From NCBI GenBank assembly GCA_018806915.1, contig JAGKQI010000100.1, positions 1,674,001 through 1,738,000 on the forward strand: DNA of 64,000 bases, read 5' to 3'. A model generated the notes under the pieces. It was not told where the DNA came from, did not search any database, and saw only the letters and a program-made list of their open reading frames with translations. Both the position numbers and the translations under genes were made by a program. Origin of the DNA: Phytophthora colocasiae. Taxonomy: Eukaryota > Oomycota > Peronosporomycetes > Peronosporales > Peronosporaceae. Shown here in pieces: positions 22,807 through 31,997 of this stretch (within the stretch, counting starts at the first letter, position 1; each line of letters starts with the position of its first letter).

Positions 22807-23887
22807 GATTCATCGTGTCTGGACTACTGGCACCTCCGCTAATCACAGATACTCCGTCACTATCACCTCCATCGGCCACTGATATAACGTCGTTGTCGCC
22901 AGTGTAACGGGTAGTACCGACACTAAAACTACCGCCACAAGATGCTCGAACATCGAGACACCGTGAGTTATCAATTTCACCAACCGTGATGTTATTGCCA
23001 GCGCTTGCAACTGCTGCACTGCTTGAAACACACCCATACATTTCTGTCCGTCCAGTATTAGACGTAGGTTCGTTGCTAGCAGCCAAGCCAACACGCCCAA
23101 CACTAACAACCCGTCCACCATGAATAGTGCGACCACCTCTAGCAGTGCCACCTCTAGCCGTACGCCCACCTCTAGAAGTGCGCACATCTGCAGTAGTACG
23201 CCCACCACTAGACACACGCCCATATCTAGACGTACGCCCATGTTTAGCTGTACGTTGTTCGCTAGTGCCACCCGCACGACGAACATAATTTCCACCACTA
23301 GTGCCAGCACTACCACTCGAAGAAAGTTCATCACCATTAGCACGACCATTGTCCGAAGCTCGTCCACCAGTAGTGCCAGCAATACCACTCGAAGCAAAAT
23401 CATCACCAGCTGGACGTTCACTGTCCGAAACTCGTCCACCACTAGTGCCAGCAATACCACTCGAAGAACGTTCATCACCAGTAGCACGATCGCTGTCCAA
23501 AGCTCGTCCACCAGTAGTGCCAATACCACTCGAAGCAAGATCATCATCACCAGCCGGACGATCACTGTCCGAAACTCGTCCACCACTTGTGCCAGCATTA
23601 CCACTCGAAGCAAGTTCATCACCAGCTGGACGTTCACCTCGAAGCGCACGTCCACCACGAGCAAGTTCATCGCTGCCAACTTGGCCGCTCGAAACAAAGT
23701 CATCACCAGCAGCACGTCCAATGGCCGAAGCACGACCGTCACTTGTGCCAGCCAAAGCACCCGAAGCAAGTTCATTACTAGCACTTCGAAGTGCACGACC
23801 ACGAGCAGATTGTCCACCAATCGGACGTTCAGCAGCTGCACGCCTACGTCTCGACGCACGTACACCACTAGCAGAACTCACGCACAC
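22754..23887 (-). CDS. Gly/Ser-rich repeat protein exon upstream of the transposase
   Basis: An open frame of 377 codons. The first 100 residues are the same as in the 19141 exon (inverted duplication). Then follow about five 24-residue repeats of the type SSGIAGTSGGRVSDSERPAG (72-bp units, about 23300-23590). A region rich in GGR and a Ser/Asp-rich end (SVADGGDSDGVSVISGG) complete it. The end overlaps the start of the transposase frame (22806) by about 50 bases in another frame, so it could be the N-terminal part of the transposase gene after a frameshift, or a separate exon. Low complexity, no enzymatic domain. The first codon shown is GTG; the real start is probably in an upstream exon. 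Confidence 0.55.
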   Translation of the reverse strand: MCVSSASGVRASRRRRAAAERPIGGQSARGRALRSASNELASGALAGTSDGRASAIGRAAGDDFVSSGQVGSDELARGGRALRGERPAGDELASSGNAGTSGGRVSDSDRPAGDDDLASSGIGTTGGRALDSDRATGDERSSSGIAGTSGGRVSDSERPAGDDFASSGIAGTTGGRASDNGRANGDELSSSGSAGTSGGNYVRRAGGTSEQRTAKHGRTSRYGRVSSGGRTTADVRTSRGGRTARGGTARGGRTIHGGRVVSVGRVGLAASNEPTSNTGRTEMYGCVSSSAAVASAGNNITVGEIDNSRCLDVRASCGGSFSVGTTRYTGDNDVISVADGGDSDGVSVISGGASSPDTMNLAPSFITCEHPNISTTQ

Positions 23888-24610
23888 GCGACGTTTGGTA
23901 ACTACACAGCAAGCATAACGATGTCACTAACACAGCACCTCTACAATATAATTCCGCTCACCTGGGCCAGTAACGCCACCCTCATCATCCACTGCTGCTG
24001 ATCCACGGCGCTTGGAAATTGCATATCACATAGCACAGCGTCAGCATCTTGTGTCCATCTCACAACACGGCTTCCCCCACCTCGGCCAGCGGCGTCACTA
24101 ACAACAACTCCTACACGATGCTCGTGAGCTACATACACAGTACGCAAATAACGTCAACAACCACAGCACCCACACAGTCCATGTAGTTCTTTCTCACCTC
24201 TACCGACAGTACCAGCGTACGCTGTGCCAGCATCGTCCCGATGTCCAAGTCCTACAAAACACATAGCAGCATCAGCCATCAGAAGCACCACCTCCATAAA
24301 GACCTCACACACCTTGCACAGCATCGATGAGATGTAGTCCGCCTGCTGCTCGATGCTCACCACCTGCACCTTACGCATGCACACAACATTAGCAACTAGT
24401 GCACCGTCGTCCAGTACACATTCATCACGCACCTTGGACGTTGGTGTCAACGGCTGCACCGGTGTCTTGCGCTGCACCGCGACACTGCTGTACTGCGCCG
24501 CCACCACGCTCTGCCACTGCTTCTCGTAGCTCGTCACCTATAGCACATACACGAACAATGTCAAGTACACGTAGCACCGAATCACACCATTCTTACTTAC
24601 CTTGGACGGC
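23577..24610 (-). repeat. Right arm of the ~1-kb inverted duplication
   Basis: This is the reverse complement of 18418-19450. The outer boundary GCCGTCCAAGGT is shared exactly; beyond it the first exons differ. The inner boundary is near CGTCCACCACTTG at 23577, where the left copy turns into a unique 3' part and this copy into more 72-bp repeats. Confidence 0.9.
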
Positions 24611-24883
24611 ATCATGGAGGTGTTGCATCAAGGCGTCTTCGCCGAGGAAGAAGTCGACCCCTTCCTCACCATTATAACGCCCACGAGGGACGATGTACTG
24701 GTATCGCGAGTCCAAGCTCCGGTCACTTGGTCGCTTTGATGTCCACCCATCTTTTAATAGCGCCGCCCACACATCACGAAACCGAACGCCCCACGCGGTG
24801 GACGTATCAAGCCGGCGTCGCTTGCTGACTTGCCCTGGTGGTGGTGCCTTCTTCTCTACGGGTGCTTCTTCACTAAGCGTCAT
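24593..24883 (-). CDS. First exon of the transposase-side gene
   Basis: The 96-aa frame MTLSEEAPVEKKAPPPGQVS then gives a Trp-containing module, WGVRFRDVWAALLKDGWTSKRP and SLDSRYQYIVPRG, ending GEDALMQHLHDAVQG. I recall similar Trp-rich modules in oomycete proteins but do not know a function. A donor AAG|GTAAGT at about 24601 and the same downstream exons as on the DOT1 side follow. It is likely the real 5' exon of the leftward gene ending in the transposase. No promoter element was identified. Confidence 0.5.
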   Translation of the reverse strand: MTLSEEAPVEKKAPPPGQVSKRRRLDTSTAWGVRFRDVWAALLKDGWTSKRPSDRSLDSRYQYIVPRGRYNGEEGVDFFLGEDALMQHLHDAVQGK

Positions 24884-24956
24884 GAATTCTCCGAAACGGG
24901 AGGGGGAGGGAAATGCTGGACGGTCGCCACGCGTCGTTGTTCGCGATTACTTTTAA

Positions 24957-25555
24957 CAGGTCGCATTTTGATAATTCACTTGTTGTTTGTAATTTATATG
25001 CTATGTGTTTTTGAAATAATTAAATTTCAATAAAAATTAATTCTGGCATTCAAAGGCATTTATTCCAGTTTGCTAGCTGTTTGTAGAAGAAGCTAATTGC
25101 GAACACTTAGGGAATGATAAAGCCATTCTGGACTGCCATTAACAAGCGGAAAGTGTTTGTGTAGACGTAGTCGTTGCAAGCGCGGCGCCAGTGCTCATGC
25201 AAGACAACATCCAAGCATCATCATTCCAAGCATGGCGTTCAAAAACGTGGCTAATGTTTGACGTAATTTTTGATTTGTTACCTGAAGCTGCTTCTCACCA
25301 ACTTCTTTTTATCCAATTAGAGTATTCTTCCAGATTTTTTGTTTAGCTCCAGGATATCGGCCTATCAGATCGCCAACTTGAAAGGCGCATGATGTGCCCT
25401 TAGAGGTTGATGAAGGAGGTATCCTCGTGCATCTTGCGAGATTTGAGGCATGGATGATCTTGCGATCTGTCTCTAAAAGGGCGCCTGAGGGCCCTTTTAC
25501 AAGACATTGACTTAACTTTGTATACTATAGTTTAGTCCATTGCTTCGCAGAAGGG
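24957..25555. other. Right non-coding end of the piggyBac element
   Basis: AT-rich and without a gene. It carries subterminal motifs: AAAGGCGCATGATGTGCCCTT at about 25380-25400 and AAAAGGGCGCCTGAGGGCCCTT near 25475-25500, each partly palindromic. It ends in the inverted terminus GCAGAAGGG at 25555. Confidence 0.7.
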
Positions 25556-25617
25556 TTAATAGGATATACACTTTCTGCATGCCATACACGCTTTGTCATT
25601 TTCCCTGCGTAAACAAC

Positions 25618-26345
25618 TGTAATGGGTTCCAACATTCCGGTACGGACGTCGAGCAGACGGTGGTTGAAGTGGTGAAGATACCGCCACGCGGTAGCACGTG
25701 TACCCAGCGACGATCGCTGAGGATTGGACGCACGGTGCTACAGGACCGCCACGACGAGCTGGACCTGGACTGGAATGACGAGCAGGAGTCTCACTTACGA
25801 ACTGGACGGCGAGCGAGCACGAACCCAGTTCCGCAACCCCAGGACTCAGGAGTGAGCCCACACGACGACGAACGAACGAACGAACGGTGGACGGCTAGCG
25901 CTAGGACACAACGGTGGACGAGTGCGGGCATTTGGACGAACGAACGGTGAACGGCTGGTGCTTGGACACAACGGTGGACGAGTGCTGGTATTTAAACGGA
26001 CGAACGACGGACAAGTGCCGGTGAAGACAACGGTCTCCACGCTATCGACGGCTGCGACGAGTAGGACGGTACACGAGGTGCAAGTCCAAGTGGTCGGCGA
26101 CAGCAACTCGTACTTGTACGACGACAACGGATACGAACGAACGCAGTGAGTCTATTGACGAGGCTTAGAGCTAGTCGTAGCCTACCTAGGACAACGGAAA
26201 GACAAATACAAATAGGTCGTGTGTCAGTACGATACACACCGGCGGGGTAGTGGAAGTTCCTCTACCGACGGCCAACGGACGCTTGGACCCATCAGCACTG
26301 GGCGACCAAAGCTCGGCGTGCAGAGCTAGAATAAGACACGTTACA
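25618..26345 (+). repeat. Gypsy-1 5' LTR (728 bp)
   Basis: Starts TGTAATGGG and ends GTTACA. It is directly followed by the primer-binding site TGGTGGTCATACAGGGGCC at 26346-26364. The same site occurs in Gypsy-3 next to its 5' LTR. Confidence 0.95.
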
Positions 26346-26387
26346 TGGTGGTCATACAGGGGCCTGGAACAAGTGAACGAGAACGAA

Positions 26388-28301
26388 ATGGCACGCACCA
26401 AGGTGATTACCGTACCGGCCTCACAGGTACAGAAGAAACAGCAGAAAGCAACGGCGGCGATCCCGATGAGCCAACTAGCACCGGGCACCGATCAAGGCAT
26501 GACGCCCTCGGCCAACGACGACACGGACGACGAACGGCGGGCGACTAACGAAGAATCCATGAATGAGGACGAAGAGCCAGAAGCGCAGCCGAATCCGGAT
26601 AACGACCAGGCCGTTGACACGGTTCCGGATACCGGACCCACTGCTGAACAGTCGCCGGCGGGCACGGACGCAGCCACGGGCACGGCGGCGGCGGCACCAG
26701 CAACGACGGGCGAGATGCCGGCGCTCTCGGCCGTGCTCCTTCAGCTGTCGGAGACGATGAACAGAATGACGGCGCGGCTTGACAATCTGGAGGTGGCGGT
26801 GGCGACGTCCATGAGCAGCCAAGCACCGGCGACGCGCGAGACGACGACAGTAACCGGCGCCACGCCCACGCCCGCGCCCACACCAGCAGCGACTACGGTG
26901 GACACCCGGCACGTTACATACGTACGAGAGCCCGACGGTGGCGACGGAGATGATAGCAGCTCCAGCAGTGACTCGGACGGCGACGATGGAAACGACGATT
27001 ACGGCGACTCAGTGAGCGGTTCCGACGGCGGCGGTGCAGGACGAGGACGGCGAGAACGGCACGCAGCACCAGCACCACGACACGGACGTCGGAAGAACAT
27101 CAGGGATCTGGAACTCACTCCGTTCCAGCCCTCTCCCAACAACTCAGTGTCGACATGGATCAAGAAGGTGGACCTGGCTCTCGAAGGTGCGCACATATCG
27201 GGGCGTGGTGGCTGGACTGATGGAGAACTGTACTACATTGTCGGCAACAAGTTGCAGGACGACGCTGCGCGCTTTTGGGTGCAGGTGGATCAGGGCATGC
27301 GACCGGAGATGAGGACGTGGTCATACCTGAAGGCGGCATTGAAACGACGTTATGGTGAGCGACCAGACAAATCTCAAGCAGAGCTACGAGTGAATCAACG
27401 TTACCTGATGCCTGGCGAGACGTTCGCGGATTTCGCTGCTGGACTTCGTGATGCTCGTGGAGAGAACAAAGTGAGTGAGCGTGTACTACTCGCGCAGTTC
27501 ATTCGCAACTTACCTAAGACGAAGAGGCAGCTGGTCCGCGAGAGCAAGCCCAAAACTCTGGACAAGGCGGTGGATAAGGCGACTGAAGTGGATGACCCCT
27601 TCGACAACGTGGCGCAAGGAATGAAGAACATCGGCCAGGAATGGATCACCGCTCAGATGGCGTACCCGGCGACAGTTGGCGCGGCGTCTGGACACGCAAT
27701 GGTGGTTCCAGGTGTTGGCGTACGAGATTCAGTGACTGCGACAACGTTGACGACGCCGACGGATCCAGATTGGGCGATCTTCTCGAACCCACAAGGCGTG
27801 TGGAATAAGTACACCGGCATCTGGGATATACCCGAAGGACGTGTGTGGAATGGGCGTTATTGGGCTGTTCGGCAGAACCGCAAACGCACCGCGAAGCCAA
27901 CTGCTGAGGAACCTGCGAAGAAGGCTGCGACGACGCCGAAGGCAGAGAAGAAGGCCATCGCCAAGGTCAAGATGGTCAGGGCCGAGGACAGTGACGACGA
28001 TGAAGTGAGCGAGGACGAGTCGGTGGATGTCCCGCGTGCTACACGTCCCGCGAAGCGACAGAAAGCGAAGCGTACGAAGGCCACGACCCGGACAACTCGA
28101 GGAGCGGAACAACCGCGGCATCAGCAAGAAACGCAACCCGCAGTTCGACCCATTGGACAAGTTTCGTGTTATGCGTGTGGCCGGGCTGGTCATTTCGCTA
28201 AAGAGTGTCCAGACACAGAGGCGAAGGCTCGGAACGATGCCTATTTGGCGACGCGCGCGCAAAAGAACCCAGTGAAGGAAAACGAGGAGCGGGCGCCGTA
28301 G
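26388..28301 (+). CDS. Gypsy-1 Gag
   Basis: The ATG at 26388 is the first in frame downstream of the primer-binding site; the same frame is open from 26250, inside the LTR. The roughly 640-aa protein has an acidic, Thr/Ala-rich N-terminal region and a Ser/Asp tract (DDSSSSSDSDGDDGNDD). The retrotransposon gag domain spans about residues 240-400 (STWIKKVDLALEGAHI, RTWSYLKAALKRRYGER, NQRYLMPGETFADFAAGLRD). A Lys-rich region and one zinc knuckle, CYACGRAGHFAKEC, follow near the C-terminus. It would form the capsid-like particle and bind the element RNA. The frame is intact. It overlaps the pol frame (-1) by 97 bases. Confidence 0.92.
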   Translation: MARTKVITVPASQVQKKQQKATAAIPMSQLAPGTDQGMTPSANDDTDDERRATNEESMNEDEEPEAQPNPDNDQAVDTVPDTGPTAEQSPAGTDAATGTAAAAPATTGEMPALSAVLLQLSETMNRMTARLDNLEVAVATSMSSQAPATRETTTVTGATPTPAPTPAATTVDTRHVTYVREPDGGDGDDSSSSSDSDGDDGNDDYGDSVSGSDGGGAGRGRRERHAAPAPRHGRRKNIRDLELTPFQPSPNNSVSTWIKKVDLALEGAHISGRGGWTDGELYYIVGNKLQDDAARFWVQVDQGMRPEMRTWSYLKAALKRRYGERPDKSQAELRVNQRYLMPGETFADFAAGLRDARGENKVSERVLLAQFIRNLPKTKRQLVRESKPKTLDKAVDKATEVDDPFDNVAQGMKNIGQEWITAQMAYPATVGAASGHAMVVPGVGVRDSVTATTLTTPTDPDWAIFSNPQGVWNKYTGIWDIPEGRVWNGRYWAVRQNRKRTAKPTAEEPAKKAATTPKAEKKAIAKVKMVRAEDSDDDEVSEDESVDVPRATRPAKRQKAKRTKATTRTTRGAEQPRHQQETQPAVRPIGQVSCYACGRAGHFAKECPDTEAKARNDAYLATRAQKNPVKENEERAP

Positions 28302-30493
28302 GGGGATTTCGGTGTCCGGGTAAACGGCAGAGACCCCAGCGACCGACGGTGGCGGCGGACGACGGCAACGGCGAGACGGTAGAGCAGTTGTCGGTGACCG
28401 GTGACGCGAAGGTCGAGAGTGTGGCGGCGGTTGAGAAGGCGATAGCTGTGGACGGGAGTGCGAGAACAGTGCGGGAAGCTGTGAGTGCTCATTTGGATGA
28501 TGAATTCGCCGCGCGTGACAAGATGCGAGCGGCGAGATACGTGGCGACGGTGAGGCCGGCAATGGCGGCATTACGCTACGGACGAGGACGAAAAACGGAA
28601 ACGGAGAAGAGAGTGCGTCCAGCTGAGGAAGGCGACGGCGTACCACACGACGAACGTCCGGCTGAGGAAGGCGACGGCGTACCGGGTGACGAACGACCAG
28701 CTGAGGGGGGCGAGACGGCGAGTAACGACAGGAACGCGAATGGCGGAACGACTACAAAGGGCGAGTCGGTTGAGGATTTGGCGGAGGAGTTACCGGACGA
28801 CGCGACGGAACCCACCAGGACCAGGGCCCCGGCACGGAAGGCGACGAAGCAAAGAAACAAGGAAGCGAAGCGCCGGCGAGTACGGCGTGCGCTGGAGAAG
28901 GCCGCAGCCATCGCAGAGGCTGATGACGTGGAACGGGTAGTTGCGGAGTTGGCAGCTGAAGAACAGGCGCGTCGTCGACAGCAGATAGCCGATGCACGAC
29001 AGGAACTGAAGGAACGATGGCAGCGTGGTGGTGGCAGTGCGGCTCGGGACGACGCGGACACGACCCACGTCAACCTGGTGCGTACCACAGAAGTGATGGT
29101 GGCTGCGGATGGAAATCCCGGTCTTGTGGACAACGCGGAAGCGAGTGACGGCCTGCCGACGGCGACTATGATGGTCGACGGTGAGCGGATGGCGGTGAAG
29201 ATTGACAGCGGCGCCAGGTACTCGGTAGCCGGCACGGACTGGATGATGAGAGGCGAGCGAGTGAAGCGGCCGGCTCCGGTTGACTGTGTTGAAGGCATTG
29301 GTGGATTTCTGCTGGACGTCCTCGGGCTATGGACATTTCGCATGCAGAACGTATTCGGGCAGACTGTGGAGTTGACGGCGTGCATTATCGAAGGTTGTAC
29401 CAGCGAGTTCCTGGTCGGAGTGGACTTCTTGGAGAAGCACCGTGCGGTTATAGACTTCGAAGGTGGCGAGCTACGCTACGACGAGCGAGGCCGAAAGGTG
29501 GTCATCCCGTTCCACACGGACAATGACGGCGACGAGCGCAAGGCAGCGAGCGTGCGACTAGTTGGTGCTGCGAACTTAGAGCGACGTGCCGTACAGCCGG
29601 TGGAAGTGGCGATAGCAGCCCCGGAAGGTGAAGAAGGCGTCTTCATCCCGACGTGCGAGACTGGTGCAGTGTTGTTAGCCCCGGCGGTAACGAGGGTTCG
29701 CAATGGAAAAGCTCTGGTGCCGGCTGTGAATGCGTATGGTGGGCGAACAAAGCTGCCTAACCGCAAGGAACTTGGTGCATGGATCCCCCTCAAGGCAGAC
29801 ATGGACGTGTTGGCAATGAACGGTGAACTCAGGACGGATCGACTGGAGAAGTGGCTTGGCGAGCTTGGTGACACGGAGGCGCCCCTGCAGAACGAAGACG
29901 ATGTGCAGATTGGAGTGAAGGACGAACACGCACGGAAACTCGTGCTGAAGCTATTGCGGTCGTACAGGAAGCTGACGGAGGCACCAAAAGATTGCCCACC
30001 GGCTACGACTCTGAATGTGGAGCACCACATCGACACTGGGAACGCTGCCCCTATTTTGATGAAGCGACGACGGCAGGCGCAGACGGAGGACGCCACCATT
30101 GAGAAGAACGTCGATACGATGTTGAAGGCGGGGGTTATTGAAGAGAGCGACGGTGCATGGGGATTCCCCGTAGTGCTGGTCAAGAAGAAGGACGGCTCCG
30201 TTCGGTTCTGCATTGATTACAGGGCGTTAAACAGGATAACGAAGAAGGACGTTTACCCACTTCCAAGGATAGATGAAACGTTGGAGGCGTTGGGCGGTGC
30301 GCGGCTGTTTACTACTCTGGACTTACAGGCGGGTTACTGGCAGATCAAGGTAGCGCGTGGCGATCGTGACAAGACCGCGTTCCTCACCAAGCGCGGACTC
30401 TACAGATTCACGCGAATGCCCTTCGGTCTTACCAATGCGCCAGCTACGTTCCAACGGTTAATGAATGGAGTGCTACGAGGACTACTTGCCTAG
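28205..30493 (+). CDS. Gypsy-1 Pol, protease and first part of reverse transcriptase
   Basis: In the -1 frame relative to gag. After a Glu/Arg-rich linker with short repeats (RPAEEGDGVPHDE type), the aspartic protease has IDSGARYSVAGTDW (residue about 331) and FLVGVDFLEKH. RT begins near ILMKRRRQAQ and includes GVIEESDGAWGFPVVLVKKK, SVRFCIDYRALNRIT, LFTTLDLQAGYWQI and TRMPFGLTNAPATFQRLM. A TAG at 30491-30493 falls where the reading should continue into VYLDDIV. The next frame (30493) supplies YLDD, so a 1- or 2-base change has split RT just before its catalytic aspartates. Confidence 0.9.
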   Translation: MSRHRGEGSERCLFGDARAKEPSEGKRGAGAVGGFRCPGKRQRPQRPTVAADDGNGETVEQLSVTGDAKVESVAAVEKAIAVDGSARTVREAVSAHLDDEFAARDKMRAARYVATVRPAMAALRYGRGRKTETEKRVRPAEEGDGVPHDERPAEEGDGVPGDERPAEGGETASNDRNANGGTTTKGESVEDLAEELPDDATEPTRTRAPARKATKQRNKEAKRRRVRRALEKAAAIAEADDVERVVAELAAEEQARRRQQIADARQELKERWQRGGGSAARDDADTTHVNLVRTTEVMVAADGNPGLVDNAEASDGLPTATMMVDGERMAVKIDSGARYSVAGTDWMMRGERVKRPAPVDCVEGIGGFLLDVLGLWTFRMQNVFGQTVELTACIIEGCTSEFLVGVDFLEKHRAVIDFEGGELRYDERGRKVVIPFHTDNDGDERKAASVRLVGAANLERRAVQPVEVAIAAPEGEEGVFIPTCETGAVLLAPAVTRVRNGKALVPAVNAYGGRTKLPNRKELGAWIPLKADMDVLAMNGELRTDRLEKWLGELGDTEAPLQNEDDVQIGVKDEHARKLVLKLLRSYRKLTEAPKDCPPATTLNVEHHIDTGNAAPILMKRRRQAQTEDATIEKNVDTMLKAGVIEESDGAWGFPVVLVKKKDGSVRFCIDYRALNRITKKDVYPLPRIDETLEALGGARLFTTLDLQAGYWQIKVARGDRDKTAFLTKRGLYRFTRMPFGLTNAPATFQRLMNGVLRGLLA

Positions 30494-31488
30494 TGTATCT
30501 GGATGATATTGTCGAGTTTACCAAGGGCAATGTCGAGCGACACGTGGTCGAGGTGGCTAATGTACTGGAACGACTGGCGAGCGCCGGCTTGAGCCTCAAA
30601 CTCAAGAAGTGCAGCTTCGTGTCGGAGTCGATGGAGTACTTAGGGCACACGTTGAGCAACAAGGGCGTACAGCCGACGGAACGACTTGTGAACGCGGTGA
30701 CTGACTTCCCAAGACCGGTGAACGCTACGGAGGTGAAGAGGTTCGTACATCTGGCGGGCTACTATCGAAAATTTATTGCAGCCTTTGGATCGATTGCGGA
30801 GCCGATGACGAGGCTACTGAAGAAGGATTGCCCCTGGGAGTGGACTGAGGACCAGGAGCAGGCGTTCGAGAGGATCAAGTGGCTACTCACTACGCGTCCG
30901 TTGCTGTGCTATCCGGATTTTGGACGGACATTTCGACTGGTGACAGACGCCAGCAAAACTGGGCTGGGCGCCTGCCTCATGCAAGACTTTGGACGTGGAT
31001 GGCAGCCGGTGGCTTACGCTTCGAAGGTGAACAGTACGGCGGAGGCGAATTATGCTATCACTGAGCTTGAATGTTTGGCGGTGGTCTGGTCGGTGAAGCT
31101 TTTCCGGCCGTACCTGTACGGCCGGACATTCAGCATCGTCACTGACCATGCCGCGTTGAAGTGGCTGATGACGCGACCAAATTTGGCAGGACGGCTACAC
31201 CGCTGGTCTCTTACTCTGCAGGAGTACGATTTTAGTATCGAGTATCGGCCTGGATCGACGAATGTGGTGGCGGATGCCTTGTCCCGAGCTCCGGCGGCGG
31301 TACGAGCGGTGGTGCGCCCTCAGGACGGACGGTTGGTACCCCGAGAGAGAAACGATGGCGTACGGGAAGCAAGCTTGGACGCGGAGACGGTGGTGACTCG
31401 GACTACGGATAACGAATCGGTGGTGACGATTATGACGGGCGGTGCAGCGTCGAACGTGGCTTCTACGGCTACAGATCTCAAGGCAGTG
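30493..31488 (+). pseudogene. Gypsy-1 Pol, reverse transcriptase end and RNase H
   Basis: Begins YLDDIVEFTKGNVERHVVE, with the catalytic YxDD box, and continues as RT thumb (MEYLGHTLSNKGVQPT). RNase H follows: LVTDASKTGLGACLMQ, ITELECLAVVWSV, SIVTDHAALKWL and VVADALSRAPAAV carry the Asp/Glu/Asp/Asp set. The frame runs into Gypsy-2 at 31489. After Gypsy-2 the same frame resumes at 39812 (DLKAV then TTGEDAM). There is no start of its own; it depends on the broken upstream frame. Confidence 0.9.
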
Positions 31489-31948
31489 TGTAACGGGGTT
31501 ACACGTACAAGTGGTTGTACCACTTGTAACTCTAACAGTTAGGATAACTGTTAGAGGTTGGAAATGGGCCTCAGACCTTGGTGTGCTGTACACACCAAAG
31601 GATACATGGGCGAACCACATTATTGGGTGGTTCGTGTGCATTTGTGCATATTATTGGTAGAAAGTAACGGATTTCTACCAATCACTGAGCAGAGTTTCTG
31701 CCAACCACACGTTGGCAGACCCTTTAGAAATAGATAACAAACAGTTTTAGGAGGTCCATAATTGGCTTATGCCAAATTCAATAACAGTTCTCATTTTACG
31801 GTATTTTGCAGTTTAATTTAGTTATATTTGATTTAATTATACTTATTTAAATAAGTATACTTAAATTAAGTCTATTCTAATTGCACGCTTCCTCATACAC
31901 GTAAGCGCACGTGTACGCCATCTAATAGGTCTAGGTAGACCCATTACA
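31489..31948 (+). repeat. Gypsy-2 5' LTR (460 bp)
   Basis: It contains several perfect hairpins, for example 31530-31540 pairing with 31546-31556 (11 bp) and 31653-31663 with 31672-31682 (11 bp). Confidence 0.95.
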
Positions 31949-31997
31949 CCTGGTAGCACTTTGTAGTCCGTCCCACGACCGACTGCTGTTCGTTCGT

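Larger units (their letters stand above)
17773..25559. mobile_element. Large piggyBac element with DOT1-like methyltransferase cargo
   Basis: TTAA duplications lie at 17773-17776 and 25556-25559. The termini are CCCTTCTGCG inverted at both ends. Inside each end are further copies of GGCGCAT and GGCCCTTTT-type motifs (17795-17875 and 25383-25502). The 7,779-bp body holds a rightward gene set from the left (SANT-like exon 18085-18435, shared exons, DOT1 domain to 20217). It also holds a leftward set from the right (24883 down to the piggyBac transposase ending at 20494). The two sets share near-identical exons in a 1-kb inverted duplication and converge around a 45-bp tandem repeat array at 20287-20475. 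Confidence 0.9.

Noticed and set aside
23120..24001. Long + frames rich in Ser/Thr (23120-24001, 23301-23918)
   Set aside because: They mirror the Gly/Ser-repeat exon on the - strand; the Thr/Ser runs come from reading the 72-bp repeats backwards.
28576..29385. Open - frame of 269 codons inside Gypsy-1 pol
   Set aside because: Antisense of a Glu/Arg-rich linker and protease; not matched by an antisense ORF in Gypsy-3, and with no equivalent of the layout seen in Gypsy-2 and Gypsy-4.
30491..30493. TAG before YLDD as programmed readthrough
   Set aside because: The continuing coding sequence is in a different frame, so readthrough of the stop would not reach it.
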